56,885 bases of DNA from Muribaculaceae bacterium Isolate-110 (HZI) (GCA_003762875.1 RIBL01000020.1:1-56885); one strand, 5' to 3'. Numbered from the stretch's first letter, positions 16,935 through 23,880 are shown. The notes: generated from the letters alone by a model not told the origin. A program made the numbers and translations.

Positions 16935-17007
16935 GGACACTTGGCAGACATGGTGTATGCGCAGGACTGAAAATCCTGAGAATGTGGTTCGAGTCCACGA
17001 GTGTCCA
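16935..17007 (+). tRNA. tRNA-Phe (GAA anticodon), divergent
   Basis: Acceptor GGACACT (16935-16941) pairs with AGTGTCC (17000-17006), discriminator A. The anticodon stem-loop CAGGA-CTGAAAA-TCCTG gives GAA. T arm TGTGG-TTCGAGT-CCACG. The D arm (GCA-GACATGGTGTA-TGC) is unusual and the sequence is far from typical chromosomal tRNA-Phe, as expected for a mobile-element tRNA. Confidence 0.75.
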
Positions 17008-17016
17008 CGATAATAT

Positions 17017-17092
17017 GCAGGTATAGCTCAGTTGGTAGAGCGTCGGTCTCCAAAACCGAAAGTCGTGGGTTCAAGTCCTTCTGCCTGTGCCA
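17017..17092 (+). tRNA. tRNA-Trp (CCA anticodon)
   Basis: Acceptor GCAGGTA pairs with TGCCTGT (two G-U pairs), discriminator G, encoded CCA at 17090-17092. The anticodon stem-loop TCGGT-CTCCAAA-ACCGA gives CCA. The D arm is regular. The T stem (GTGGG/CCTTC) has one T-T mismatch. Confidence 0.85.
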
Positions 17093-17100
17093 ATAATAAC

Positions 17101-17182
17101 TGGGGTGTCGCATAGCGGCTATTGCAGGAGACTGTAAATCTCCCGTCTTCGGACATCGTAGGTTCGAGTCCTACCGCCCCAA
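17101..17182 (+). tRNA. tRNA-Tyr (GTA anticodon)
   Basis: Acceptor TGGGGTG (17101-17107) pairs with CGCCCCA (17175-17181), discriminator A. The anticodon stem-loop GGAGA-CTGTAAA-TCTCC gives GTA. The long variable arm and the T arm GTAGG-TTCGAGT-CCTAC fit a class II tyrosine tRNA. Confidence 0.85.
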
Positions 17183-17191
17183 CAAATATAT

Positions 17192-17340
17192 GCTTCCGTA
17201 GCTCAGTGGATCAGAGCATCACGCTACGAACGTGAGGGTCGCAAGTTGGCTTTGCCCATCTCCTTGCGCCTCAGCATAGTTCAAGCAAGCTTGGCTCTGC
17301 ACTCGGCACTGCGTCGAGTCGAGTCTTGCCGGAAATACCA
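17192..17340 (+). tRNA. tRNA-Arg (ACG anticodon) interrupted in the T loop; probable pseudo-tRNA
   Basis: D arm GCTC/GAGC, anticodon stem-loop TCACG-CTACGAA-CGTGA (anticodon ACG at 17226-17228) and the 5' half of the T arm GCAAG-TT (17241-17247) are normal. The sequence then leaves the tRNA for 72 bases and returns with CGAGT-CTTGC (17320-17329), which completes T loop TTCGAGT and its stem. The acceptor GCTTCCG pairs with CGGAAAT with one C-A mismatch and one G-T. CCA is encoded (17338-17340). Unless the insert is removed, this tRNA cannot fold normally. Confidence 0.75.
17248..17319 (+). repeat. 72-base insert in the T loop of tRNA-Arg
   Basis: Begins GGCTTTGCCC and ends GCGTCGAGT; the last bases CGAGT repeat the adjoining tRNA bases CGAGT (17320-17324). 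It contains CTCAGCATAGTTCAAGCAAG and GCTTGGCTCTGCACTCGGC, which I recall as common in a repeated Bacteroidales sequence, from memory only. It has no open frame and no clear inverted ends. Confidence 0.6.
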
Positions 17341-17346
17341 ATATAC

Positions 17347-17418
17347 TGTGGGGTGCAGCAGTGGTAGCTAACGAGCCTCATAAGCTCGGAGTCGGTGGTT
17401 CGAATCCATCCCCCGCAA
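17347..17418 (+). tRNA. tRNA-Met (CAT anticodon)
   Basis: Acceptor TGTGGGG (17347-17353) pairs with CCCCGCA (17411-17417), discriminator A. The anticodon stem-loop CGAGC-CTCATAA-GCTCG gives CAT. The anticodon stem lacks the three G-C pairs of initiator tRNA, so it is an elongator type (or an Ile tRNA if C34 is converted to lysidine, which cannot be told by eye). Confidence 0.78.
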
Positions 17419-17425
17419 CCGATAT

Positions 17426-17499
17426 GTGAGAATGCCCGAGCGGTTCAAGGGACCGGTCTGCAAAACCGGTATTCGTCGGTTCAAATCCGACTTCTCACT
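17426..17499 (+). tRNA. tRNA-Cys (GCA anticodon)
   Basis: Acceptor GTGAGAA (17426-17432) pairs with TTCTCAC (17492-17498), discriminator T, as usual for Cys. The anticodon stem-loop CCGGT-CTGCAAA-ACCGG gives GCA. T arm GTCGG-TTCAAAT-CCGAC. Confidence 0.88.
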
Positions 17500-17506
17500 C
17501 AAAGGT

Positions 17507-17549
17507 GAAGGCTTCCTTGGAATCCAGCTCAGGATTACAGGAAGCCTTC
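17507..17549. terminator. terminator-like hairpin between tRNA array and WYL-type gene
   Basis: GAAGGCTTCC (17507-17516) pairs perfectly with GGAAGCCTTC (17540-17549). It sits between the convergent tRNA array and the - strand gene ending at 17551, so it may act in both directions. The T tract after it is short. Confidence 0.6.
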
Positions 17550-17550
17550 C

Positions 17551-17964
17551 TTATTGATGTGTCAGCAAAGCATTGAGCCGTTCGCCGACTTTTTCAAGTA
17601 TGTCACCGATATCTTCGACCGAAGATTCTCCCTTATGACGTATCATTCTGACAGCCTTTACGACAAGCTCGTATGTATCATCGGCTATCGGAGAATCTGT
17701 TATCGAGTAATCGGAATCCTCGTACCTGTAGTATTTGTTGTCGTATACCTCTATCGGGGCATTGTAGCCCAGTTTGTCAGACCGCATCATCTGAATGTCG
17801 GCCTGAACTGTTCTTACGGAGACACCCCTGGTTATACCCTCCATTTCGTAGAGGGCATCCGAGCAAGCCTCTACGAGGTCATCCAGAGTCCACCGCCTGT
17901 ACTTGTTTCTCAAGCACCGGTCGATTGTCTTGTATCTTAATAAAGCATTCTTGTTTACTGGCAT
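17551..17964 (-). CDS. WYL-family regulator N-terminal half (truncated)
   Basis: 137 residues from ATG 17964, MPVNKNALLRYKTIDRCLRN, which is the typical start of Bacteroidetes WYL transcription factors. The winged-helix part is complete (TLDDLVEACSDALYE, VSVRTVQADIQMMRSDKLGYNAPI), followed by the usual YYRYEDSDYSITDSPI linker. The protein then stops after a short helix; the ligand-binding WYL domain and its C-terminal extension (about 150-200 residues) are missing. It may be a broken regulator or a stand-alone DNA-binding fragment. It faces the tRNA array. Confidence 0.7.
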   Translation of the reverse strand: MPVNKNALLRYKTIDRCLRNKYRRWTLDDLVEACSDALYEMEGITRGVSVRTVQADIQMMRSDKLGYNAPIEVYDNKYYRYEDSDYSITDSPIADDTYELVVKAVRMIRHKGESSVEDIGDILEKVGERLNALLTHQ

Positions 17965-18017
17965 GGCAGTGATAAAAATCATTCATAGTTTGAAAATTTT
18001 ACTTGGTGCCATGCCGT

Positions 18018-18099
18018 GACAATAAGGATCATGTGGCCATGACAGGGCACAAAAAAATCGGAAAGCTTTTCAGGACTTCCCGACTGTCTCCTTATTGTC
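18018..18099. repeat. 11-bp inverted repeat with inner stem
   Basis: GACAATAAGGA (18018-18028) and TCCTTATTGTC (18089-18099) are perfect inverted repeats 60 bases apart. Inside, TCGGAAAG and CTTCCCGA can pair with a bulge. The element sits upstream of the truncated WYL gene and left of the 327-bp tandem array. It could be an operator, a cruciform or the terminal hairpin of a transcript. The stretch 18100-18417 has Ala-codon-like GCTACGATAGCT repeats and no gene I would support. Confidence 0.5.
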
Positions 18100-18417
18100 T
18101 GAATGTTTTGGTATCAGACGCAGATACAACTGCAATATCGCCGGAACCATCCTTCAAGCAAGCTACGATAGCTGCTAAAGCTAAAGCAATAGCAACTTAC
18201 GCAGCAGCTACGATAGCTACGGCGACGCCATGTTGACGATATGTTGAGTTGCGGTATCTGCATTGTCCTAAATTTAATTCGCCCGAAAGCGGATGCAAAA
18301 TTAACAGAAATTCTTGGTACAACCAAGCTTATTCAAGACGATTACAGCGATTGGACAAATCCTGCGCTGAAATCGGCTGCAAAATTACAACAGGGGTACG
18401 CAGTCTATCTGCGTAGC

Positions 18418-19376
18418 AACGGCACACGCTCCCGACGAGCCATATTTCATGTGACGCCGGGCGGCAGTGTGCCTACCTTGGAAGACTTGTCGGCTGACTA
18501 ACTCCGTGTCACGACACCGAGTATAATTCAGCCGATATGTTATGAGTATTATCCGACAATAGCCGATAAGCCGACAACGTCAATGTCATCGAGGTTTCGC
18601 CTGTGGCTTCTCTTCAATATCATTCGCGTTGTCGGCTGTCTTTGGTTACTTGTCTGAATCGAAAAACTGCCTGGCTCTTTTACAGTCTTAGGTTGACACT
18701 TATGACTGAACGAGCCGAAATCTATGAAGACTTTGGCACGCAATAACGGCACACGCCCCCGACGAACCATATTTCATATGGTGCCGGGCGGCAGTGTGCC
18801 TAACTTGGAAGGCATGTCGGCTGACATACTCCGTGTAACAACACCGAGTATGATTCAGCCGATATATTATGAGTATTATCCGGCGTAGCCGATACGCCGA
18901 CAACGCCATTGACATCGAGGTTTCGCCTGTGGCTTCTCTTCAATGTCATTCGCGTTGTCGGCTGTCTTGGGGTTACTTGTCTTAATCGAAAACCTGCCCG
19001 GCTCTTTTACAGTCGTAGATTGGCATTTACGACTGAACGAGCAGAAATCCCTGAAGACCTTGGCACGCAACAACGGCACACGCTCCCTACGAGCCATATT
19101 TCATGTGGCACCGGGCGGCAGTGTGCCTACCTCAGAAGACTTGCCGGCATACTTACTCCGTGTCGAAACACCGAGTAAGATCTTGCCGATGGATAATGGT
19201 GATTTCTCGGCTGCGCCGATACACCGACAACGCCAATGACATCGAGGTTCCGCCTGCGGCTTCTCTTCAATATCATTCGCGTCGTCGGCTGTCTTGGGGC
19301 TACTTGTCTGAATCGCATACTTGCTCGGCTCTTTTACAGTCATAGGTTGGCACTTATGACTGAACGAGCCGAAAAA
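18418..19376. repeat. three tandem 327-bp units with internal hairpins
   Basis: The unit start AACGGCACACGC occurs at 18418, 18745 and 19072, exactly 327 bases apart each time. Each unit holds, in order: GGCACAC...GTGTGCC inverted repeat; a CTCCGTGTC/GACACCGAG hairpin (one mismatch; CTCCGTGTC then AAACACCGAG in unit 3); an inverted pair GCCGACAACG...CGTTGTCGGC in units 1 and 2 (with changed bases in unit 3, GTCGTCGGC); and a hairpin CAGTCATA/TATGACTG flanked by GGCTC/GAGCC. In unit 2 the last hairpin is AGTCGTA/TTACGACT, a paired change. The third unit is shorter at its 3' end. Short open frames exist, but stops occur in each unit, so I treat it as non-coding. Confidence 0.7.
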
Positions 19377-19430
19377 TATTTCGGAATTATCCTTTGACGG
19401 CTTTGGGCTTCATGGTCGGGATGTTTTATT

Positions 19431-19686
19431 GTGCGAAGTTACTGCGTCCCGGGCAACGTCAAGTGCCGCTGACGCTTTCCGTCGGAGGGCTTGACGGCAG
19501 CCTTCCGCAATTTTTCTTCGTGCCTATAAAAATTGGGTATTCCGTCCGCGCCCTCTGACTCCACACTTGCCTTATGCTCCCTTGTGTCCGCAGTGTTCAC
19601 TTGCACATAAAACGGTTCTCCCGACCAGGAAACTCAAAGAGCTTTACAAAAGGGAAAAGAATTGGAACTCACAAACATAAGGAACT
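19431..19686 (+). ncRNA. structured leader, copy 2
   Basis: Same leader as at 15006 and 51201. GTGCGAAGTTACTGCG at the start; outer helix ACTGCG (19441-19446) with CGCAGT (19589-19594); central hairpin CAATTTTT (19508-19515) with AAAAATTG (19528-19535) around a loop containing GTGCC; a further helix GGAGGGCT with AGCCTTCC (one G-U) before it; a weak 3' hairpin CTC-AAA-GAG at about 19633; end AACATAAGGAACTATG, whose ATG is the PcfK start. Confidence 0.7.
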
Positions 19687-20118
19687 ATGATGAAAGGAAC
19701 AGAACATTTCAAGCAGGTTATCAAGTCATATCTTGATAAGAGAGCGGAGAGCGATGAACTCTTCCGTGCCAAGTACGAAACCACCACTCGCACTATCGAG
19801 GACATAGCGACATACATTCTCAATGAGGTCAAGGCTTCGGGGTGTTGCGGTTTTACAGATGATGAGATTTTCTCTATGGCGGTACACGTCATAGATGAGC
19901 CTGACATTGAAATCGGCAAATCCATGACATGCGGTGTAGTGGTCAACCACCACATAGAACTGACCGAGGAGGAAAAGGAAGAGCAGAAAGCCATTGCCCT
20001 CAAACGCTTCCAAGATGAAGAACTCCGCAAGTTGCAGTCACGCAACTCCAAACCCAAGGCGGTAAAAACGCAGGAGAACAAGCAACCCGAATTATCACTC
20101 TTTGGCGATGACTTTTAA
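19687..20118 (+). CDS. PcfK-like protein
   Basis: 143 residues. MMKGTEHFKQVIKSYLDKRAESDELF, YILNEVKASGCCGFTDDEIFSMAVHVIDE, MTCGVVVNHHIELTEEEKEEQK and the C-terminal LSLFGDDF all follow the Bacteroidales PcfK-like family closely. PcfK and PcfJ are named after genes of the pCF10 conjugation region; their biochemical role is unknown. Directly after leader copy 2 and 3 bases before the PcfJ gene, with which it is nearly always paired. Confidence 0.88.
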   Translation: MMKGTEHFKQVIKSYLDKRAESDELFRAKYETTTRTIEDIATYILNEVKASGCCGFTDDEIFSMAVHVIDEPDIEIGKSMTCGVVVNHHIELTEEEKEEQKAIALKRFQDEELRKLQSRNSKPKAVKTQENKQPELSLFGDDF

Positions 20119-20121
20119 GCC

Positions 20122-21396
20122 ATGAAAGCACGTACATCATTCGAGAAGCAGGTGGCAGCCTCCAATGTGAGGCTGACCGCCATTGACCCCAAGGTTACAG
20201 AGTGGGGAGTAAAAAATCTGTTCAACCATCCGGCTTTCAGAGTGCCGAGCGGTCTTACCACTTGTGGAGACTGCGGTCATAAGTTCCGACATGAGGGAAA
20301 GGGCAAGTATGTCGTATGCCCTCACTGCGGACACAGACTGATGATAAAAGACACCCTCAATCGCACTCATAAGGAAAGCACATACTTTGCTGTCCTTGAC
20401 ACTATCGACGGTTTGCAGGTGGAACGTGTGTTTATTCTGACCGTGGAGTTTAAGAAAAGTCAGCCGTTGAACTCTTATAATGTGGAGGTGTGCCGTCTAT
20501 GGCTCAATGCCAAGGGGCAGACAGCACTGACATCAAAGGCAAGGACAATAGGATATTATCGTGATTGTTTCAACTGGGGTTCGGAGATAGAACTCCGGAA
20601 TATGTCGGACGTTCATCACATCATAGCCAACACGTGGCACTATCCGAGATACAAGGCAATTCCGGAACTGAGGCGAAACGGCATGAAAGGTGCATTGCCC
20701 GACTGCCACCCATTTGAACTGATGAAGGCTCTTCTGACCGACACAAGGATTGAGACACTTATGAAAGCCGGAAACCATAGAGCGGTAAAGTATTTTCTCT
20801 CCAACAAGTCTATGCTTGACAAGTGCTGGAACTCACATAAGATTGCCATGCGCAACGGCTATCAGATTAAGGATTACGGATTGTGGTGCGACCTTATCAA
20901 GCTACTTGACAAGGCAGGAAAGGACACACGCAACGCCAAATATATCTGCCCCGTAAATCTAAAGGTGGCACATGACCTTTGGCTCGACAAGGTAACTTCC
21001 GCAGATGAGAAGCGCAGAAAATCCGAGGAACTTGCCAAGGCTAAAAAGGAGGAAAAGAGGTTTTATCAGACCAAATCATGCTTCTTCGGCATTGTCATCA
21101 GGGACAAGGACATCGAGGTTTCAGTTCTTGACAGCATAGAGGCTTATCAGAACGAGGGAGAGGCTATGCACCATTGCGTGTTCAAGTGCAATTACTACAG
21201 CCGTGAGGACTCACTCATTCTGTCGGCTCATGACAAGGACGGCAACCGCATCGAGACCGTCGAGTTTTCACTTACGGAGAACAAGGTCATTCAGAGCCGT
21301 GGGGTTTGCAATACCAATACCGAACTGCATGACCGCATTGTGAAACTTGTTAACGCCAACGCCCACCGCTTCATCAAGGCGAGGGCTTCAGCATAA
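20122..21396 (+). CDS. PcfJ-like protein
   Basis: 424 residues. An N-terminal zinc ribbon (CGDCGHKFRH...CPHCGHRL, about residues 48-73) is followed by STYFAVLDTIDGLQVERVFIL and a long helical region. The C-terminal part (about 335-420) contains 'VLDSIEAYQNEGEAMHHCVF', 'YYSREDSLILSAHDKDGNRIETVEFSL' and 'VIQSRGVCNTNTELHDRIV', the conserved PcfJ domain. Forms an operon with PcfK. A role in element transfer or establishment is inferred from where the family occurs. Confidence 0.88.
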   Translation: MKARTSFEKQVAASNVRLTAIDPKVTEWGVKNLFNHPAFRVPSGLTTCGDCGHKFRHEGKGKYVVCPHCGHRLMIKDTLNRTHKESTYFAVLDTIDGLQVERVFILTVEFKKSQPLNSYNVEVCRLWLNAKGQTALTSKARTIGYYRDCFNWGSEIELRNMSDVHHIIANTWHYPRYKAIPELRRNGMKGALPDCHPFELMKALLTDTRIETLMKAGNHRAVKYFLSNKSMLDKCWNSHKIAMRNGYQIKDYGLWCDLIKLLDKAGKDTRNAKYICPVNLKVAHDLWLDKVTSADEKRRKSEELAKAKKEEKRFYQTKSCFFGIVIRDKDIEVSVLDSIEAYQNEGEAMHHCVFKCNYYSREDSLILSAHDKDGNRIETVEFSLTENKVIQSRGVCNTNTELHDRIVKLVNANAHRFIKARASA

Positions 21397-21414
21397 TAGT
21401 TCCTTATAAATTCC

Positions 21415-21449
21415 AAATCCGTCTTCTGCCGTGAGGCAGGGGCGGATTT
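21415..21449 (+). terminator. hairpin after pcfJ-like gene
   Basis: AAATCCG (21415-21421) pairs with CGGATTT (21443-21449), with inner CTGCC-GTGA-GGCAG. The following bases (ATTCGG) are only weakly T-rich. It probably ends the PcfK-PcfJ transcript. Confidence 0.6.
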
Positions 21450-21459
21450 ATTCGGAATA

Positions 21460-21472
21460 AATAGGTAAACTA
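21460..21472. repeat. 13-bp direct repeat near parA, copy 1
   Basis: AATAGGTAAACTA occurs here and at 22293-22305, before each of the two partition-type genes. Just downstream, at 21482-21491, lies the palindrome TACTATAGTA. These are candidate operator or partition sites. Confidence 0.45.
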
Positions 21473-21513
21473 AAAATATTATACTATAGTAACTAAGTAT
21501 CAAAAGAATTTAT

Positions 21514-21521
21514 TAACTTTG
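21514..21521 (+). promoter_or_regulatory. -7 box of the parA promoter
   Basis: TAACTTTG, a perfect TAnnTTTG match, 20 bases before the ParA ATG, gives a short leader (about 13 bases). Confidence 0.6.
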
Positions 21522-21541
21522 TAATACAAAACGAGAAGTAT

Positions 21542-22297
21542 ATGAAAACCAAGATAATTACCATCGCCAACCACAAGGGAGGCGTAGGAAAAACAACCTC
21601 TACCGCGTCTATCGGTGACGCACTCGCCATCCTTGGGAAGCAGGTTCTGCTGATCGACCTTGACGCACAGCAGAACCTCACGTTCACGCTGACGCAAAAC
21701 GAAGAGCCGGAGACCAGCGTGTATGACTCTCTTGTAAAGGACGCTCCGCTTCCAATCGTCAATGTCAGGAAGAACCTTGACATTGTTCCGGCGTCCCTTG
21801 AACTGGCAAGAGCCGAAATCGACATGGCAACCAAGATTGCGAGGGAAGGTATCCTCAAATCACTGCTTGCAGACCATATCGACAAGTACGATTATATCAT
21901 CATCGACTGTCCGCCGTCGCTCGGCATCGTCACCACCAATGCGCTTGTGGCTTCCGACAGGCTCTATATACCGCTGACCGCCGAGGCTCTTCCGATGAAA
22001 GGTCTCGCCATGCTTGACGATGTGGTGAGCGAAGTCCGCAGACGTGTCAATCCGGCTCTTGAATTAGGTGGAGTATTCTTCACACGTTTCAACAACCGTA
22101 ATCTCAACAAGGAGGTGGTCAAGATGATTGAAAGCCGGTATGCCGACAAGGTGTTCAAGACCAAAATCCGTGAGAACATCACTCTTGCCGAAATGCCTCT
22201 TTCCGGTCAGTCAATCTATGAGTATGACCCCAAGAGCAATGGAGCGGTCGACTACATGGCTCTGACCGAGGAGATAATCGCAAGAGAAGAGAAATAG
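21542..22297 (+). CDS. parA: ParA-type partition ATPase
   Basis: 251 residues. HKGGVGKTTSTASIGDALA (about 11-29) is the deviant Walker A motif of ParA/MinD ATPases, LLIDLDAQQNLT the Walker A' strand, and YIIIDCPPSLG the Walker B. This is the small (type Ib-like) ParA without an N-terminal DNA-binding domain. It acts with a DNA-binding partner to segregate plasmids or circular ICE forms; the ribbon-helix-helix gene 89 bases downstream is the natural partner. Confidence 0.9.
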   Translation: MKTKIITIANHKGGVGKTTSTASIGDALAILGKQVLLIDLDAQQNLTFTLTQNEEPETSVYDSLVKDAPLPIVNVRKNLDIVPASLELARAEIDMATKIAREGILKSLLADHIDKYDYIIIDCPPSLGIVTTNALVASDRLYIPLTAEALPMKGLAMLDDVVSEVRRRVNPALELGGVFFTRFNNRNLNKEVVKMIESRYADKVFKTKIRENITLAEMPLSGQSIYEYDPKSNGAVDYMALTEEIIAREEK

Positions 22298-22305
22298 GTA
22301 AACTA
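22293..22305. repeat. 13-bp direct repeat near parA, copy 2
   Basis: Second AATAGGTAAACTA, overlapping the last bases of parA and lying upstream of the ribbon-helix-helix gene. The same sequence stands at 21460-21472. Confidence 0.45.
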
Positions 22306-22333
22306 TATTATCAATAATAAAGACAACAAAACT

Positions 22334-22363
22334 ACTTGCCTACTTATATCATAGTAGGCAAGT
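22334..22363. repeat. 10-bp inverted repeat between parA and the RHH gene
   Basis: ACTTGCCTAC (22334-22343) pairs perfectly with GTAGGCAAGT (22354-22363). It may be a terminator or attenuator, or a site bound by the ribbon-helix-helix protein; no T tract follows. Confidence 0.5.
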
Positions 22364-22386
22364 GGATTAATCATAAAGAAAGCACC

Positions 22387-22752
22387 ATGGCAAAGAAGAA
22401 CTTAGCATCGCTGATGAACGGCATAATGGGCGAGACAAAACCGATAGAACCGGAGGTTCCGGCTGTCGTACAGCCCGATTCAACAGCAGCCGAAGTGACC
22501 GAGGAAATGAAAGCCAATCTGGAGGCTAACCGCCGCCGGAATGTAGGACGTCCGCGCAAGGGGGAGTCCGGCTCCAAGACAAATGAAGTCCGGGCTACAT
22601 TCATCGTTGACCCCGAACTGATCCGCAAGGTCAAGTATATCTCTCTTGTCGAAAGCTCCCTCCTGAAAGATGTTATCTCCGAAGCCCTGATCTCCTACAT
22701 TGAGGCATGGGAATCCGAGAACGGCAAAATTCGACTGCCGAAGAAGAAATGA
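22387..22752 (+). CDS. ribbon-helix-helix DNA-binding protein, probable ParB-type partner
   Basis: 121 residues from ATG 22387 (MAKKNLASLMNGIMGETK). The C-terminal part 'EVRATFIVDPELIRKVKYISLVESSLLKDVISEALISYI' has the beta strand and two helices of a ribbon-helix-helix domain. A disordered Pro/Glu-rich and basic (RRRNVGRPRKG) region precedes it. It follows parA, so it is probably the centromere-binding partner and repressor (inferred). An earlier in-frame ATG at 22336 overlaps the inverted repeat and is less likely. Confidence 0.75.
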   Translation: MAKKNLASLMNGIMGETKPIEPEVPAVVQPDSTAAEVTEEMKANLEANRRRNVGRPRKGESGSKTNEVRATFIVDPELIRKVKYISLVESSLLKDVISEALISYIEAWESENGKIRLPKKK

Positions 22753-23231
22753 AGAAGGTGCTTGTCATCGGTTGTCCCGGTGCAGGAAAAAGCACTTTTG
22801 CACGCAAGCTGTCTGAGAAGACCGGCTTGCCGTTGTACTATCTTGATATGATATGGCATAAGGCAGACCGGACTACTATATCGGCAGAAGAGTTCGATGC
22901 CACGCTATCGGTGATTATGAAGAGTGACCAATGGATACTGGACGGGAACTATCAACGGACAATGCCATTGAGACTTGAAAAAGCCGATACAGTCTTCTTT
23001 TTTGATCTGCCTCTTGATGTATGCCTTTCCGGAGCGATTGAACGGCTCGGTAAGGAACTAGTGGATATGCCGTGGAAAGATGATGTCCTTGACGATGAAT
23101 TCCGTCAATGGATTATGGACTTCCCGGAAACCCAGTTGCCGGCAATCAACCGGCTTCTTGAATCCTATAGAGGTAATGTTGTAAGATTCACTTCAAGACA
23201 GGAAGCCGATGATTACATTAGCAGATTGTAA
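22749..23231 (+). CDS. P-loop kinase-like protein (adenylate-kinase / topology-modulation type)
   Basis: 160 residues from ATG 22749, which overlaps the stop of the preceding gene as ATGA. LVIGCPGAGKSTFARKLSEK is a Walker A motif; PLYYLDMIWHKADRT and WILDGNYQRTMPLRLEKADTVFFFDLP follow the FlaR/'DNA topology modulation' NTPase pattern. The substrate is unknown. Last gene of this + strand run; a terminator follows. Confidence 0.78.
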   Translation: MKKVLVIGCPGAGKSTFARKLSEKTGLPLYYLDMIWHKADRTTISAEEFDATLSVIMKSDQWILDGNYQRTMPLRLEKADTVFFFDLPLDVCLSGAIERLGKELVDMPWKDDVLDDEFRQWIMDFPETQLPAINRLLESYRGNVVRFTSRQEADDYISRL

Positions 23232-23265
23232 AAGTAAAAGTGCTTATAAATATGATTTACAAGAC

Positions 23266-23300
23266 AAGCCATGACATCATATGATAGAGCCATGGCTTTT
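23266..23300 (+). terminator. Rho-independent terminator
   Basis: AAGCCATG (23266-23273) pairs with CATGGCTT (23291-23298), then TTTTG. It lies between convergent genes. Confidence 0.65.
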
Positions 23301-23325
23301 GTATTGTAAGAGAATATGAACTTTT

Positions 23326-23880
23326 CTAAGCTCTACGACTTAGACGTTCAACGACGTCTTCCTTTGTAAGATTTTCAGCATCCTCCAGTTCATCAAACTC
23401 TTCAATCCATTTGATGTATGCTTTAACCTCTCCTTTAATTTTAAGTCCATGAAGTCTTAACTCTTCATATACATCATCTACGAGTTCAGGAAGCCAATCC
23501 AAAAGCTCATCCTTGTTTTTGAACTTAGCTTCATAAATGACATGACCGAGGATAATCTGAGCAAAAGTCTGCATGTCAATTACTGTGTATGCCATTGGCT
23601 CATGACCATAATACTGAGAGGCTACGAGAGGTGCATTGTCCTCATAATATCCTCGTTCCGAATCTCCATGTTCAAATAATTCCTCATCAAACTCTACTGT
23701 AGACGAGTTTACATGCTCATCAAATAGATAAACACGATCAAATTTTTCCTCTGTATCACATTCGGTTCTATATACTGCCATATACTGAGGAAATACATAT
23801 ACCATAGGAGAACCATCGAAGAGTAGAGTACCCTTTACAGGAAATACGCCTACCAATGTTGTGTCTGGATATTTTTTCAT
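23326..23880 (-). CDS. hypothetical acidic protein
   Basis: 184 residues, strongly acidic (MKKYPDTTLVGVFPVKGTLLFDG...). It has VYVFPQYMAVYR, FAQIILGHVIYEAKFKNKDELLDWL and an acidic tail ending VVERLSRRA. No family is recognised; the size and acidity would fit an immunity protein or antitoxin, but nothing in the sequence proves it. It stands apart from the genes to its right (127 bases). Confidence 0.55.
   Translation of the reverse strand: MKKYPDTTLVGVFPVKGTLLFDGSPMVYVFPQYMAVYRTECDTEEKFDRVYLFDEHVNSSTVEFDEELFEHGDSERGYYEDNAPLVASQYYGHEPMAYTVIDMQTFAQIILGHVIYEAKFKNKDELLDWLPELVDDVYEELRLHGLKIKGEVKAYIKWIEEFDELEDAENLTKEDVVERLSRRA

Noticed and set aside
16817-17113. 98-codon - strand frame over the tRNA array
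   Set aside because: It runs antisense through four tRNA genes whose folds are clear; a shadow of tRNA sequence.
18003-18236. 77-codon frame with an Ala/Thr-rich end
   Set aside because: It comes from short GCTACGATAGCT-type repeats and overlaps the 11-bp inverted repeat; no start signal and no family.
18241-19239. Several open frames of 60-98 codons across the 327-bp array, all reading a string like NGTRSRRAIFHVTPGG
   Set aside because: The frames recur only because the DNA repeats; they begin at different places, stop in each unit, and lie on both strands. Paired changes in hairpins fit non-coding DNA or RNA better.
18418-19376. CRISPR array
   Set aside because: The units are 327 bp and nearly the same throughout, with no short repeat/unique spacer pattern, and no cas genes are present.
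18003-19686. Retron or group II intron
   Set aside because: No reverse transcriptase gene lies in or near the region, and no intron domain V-like motif was found.
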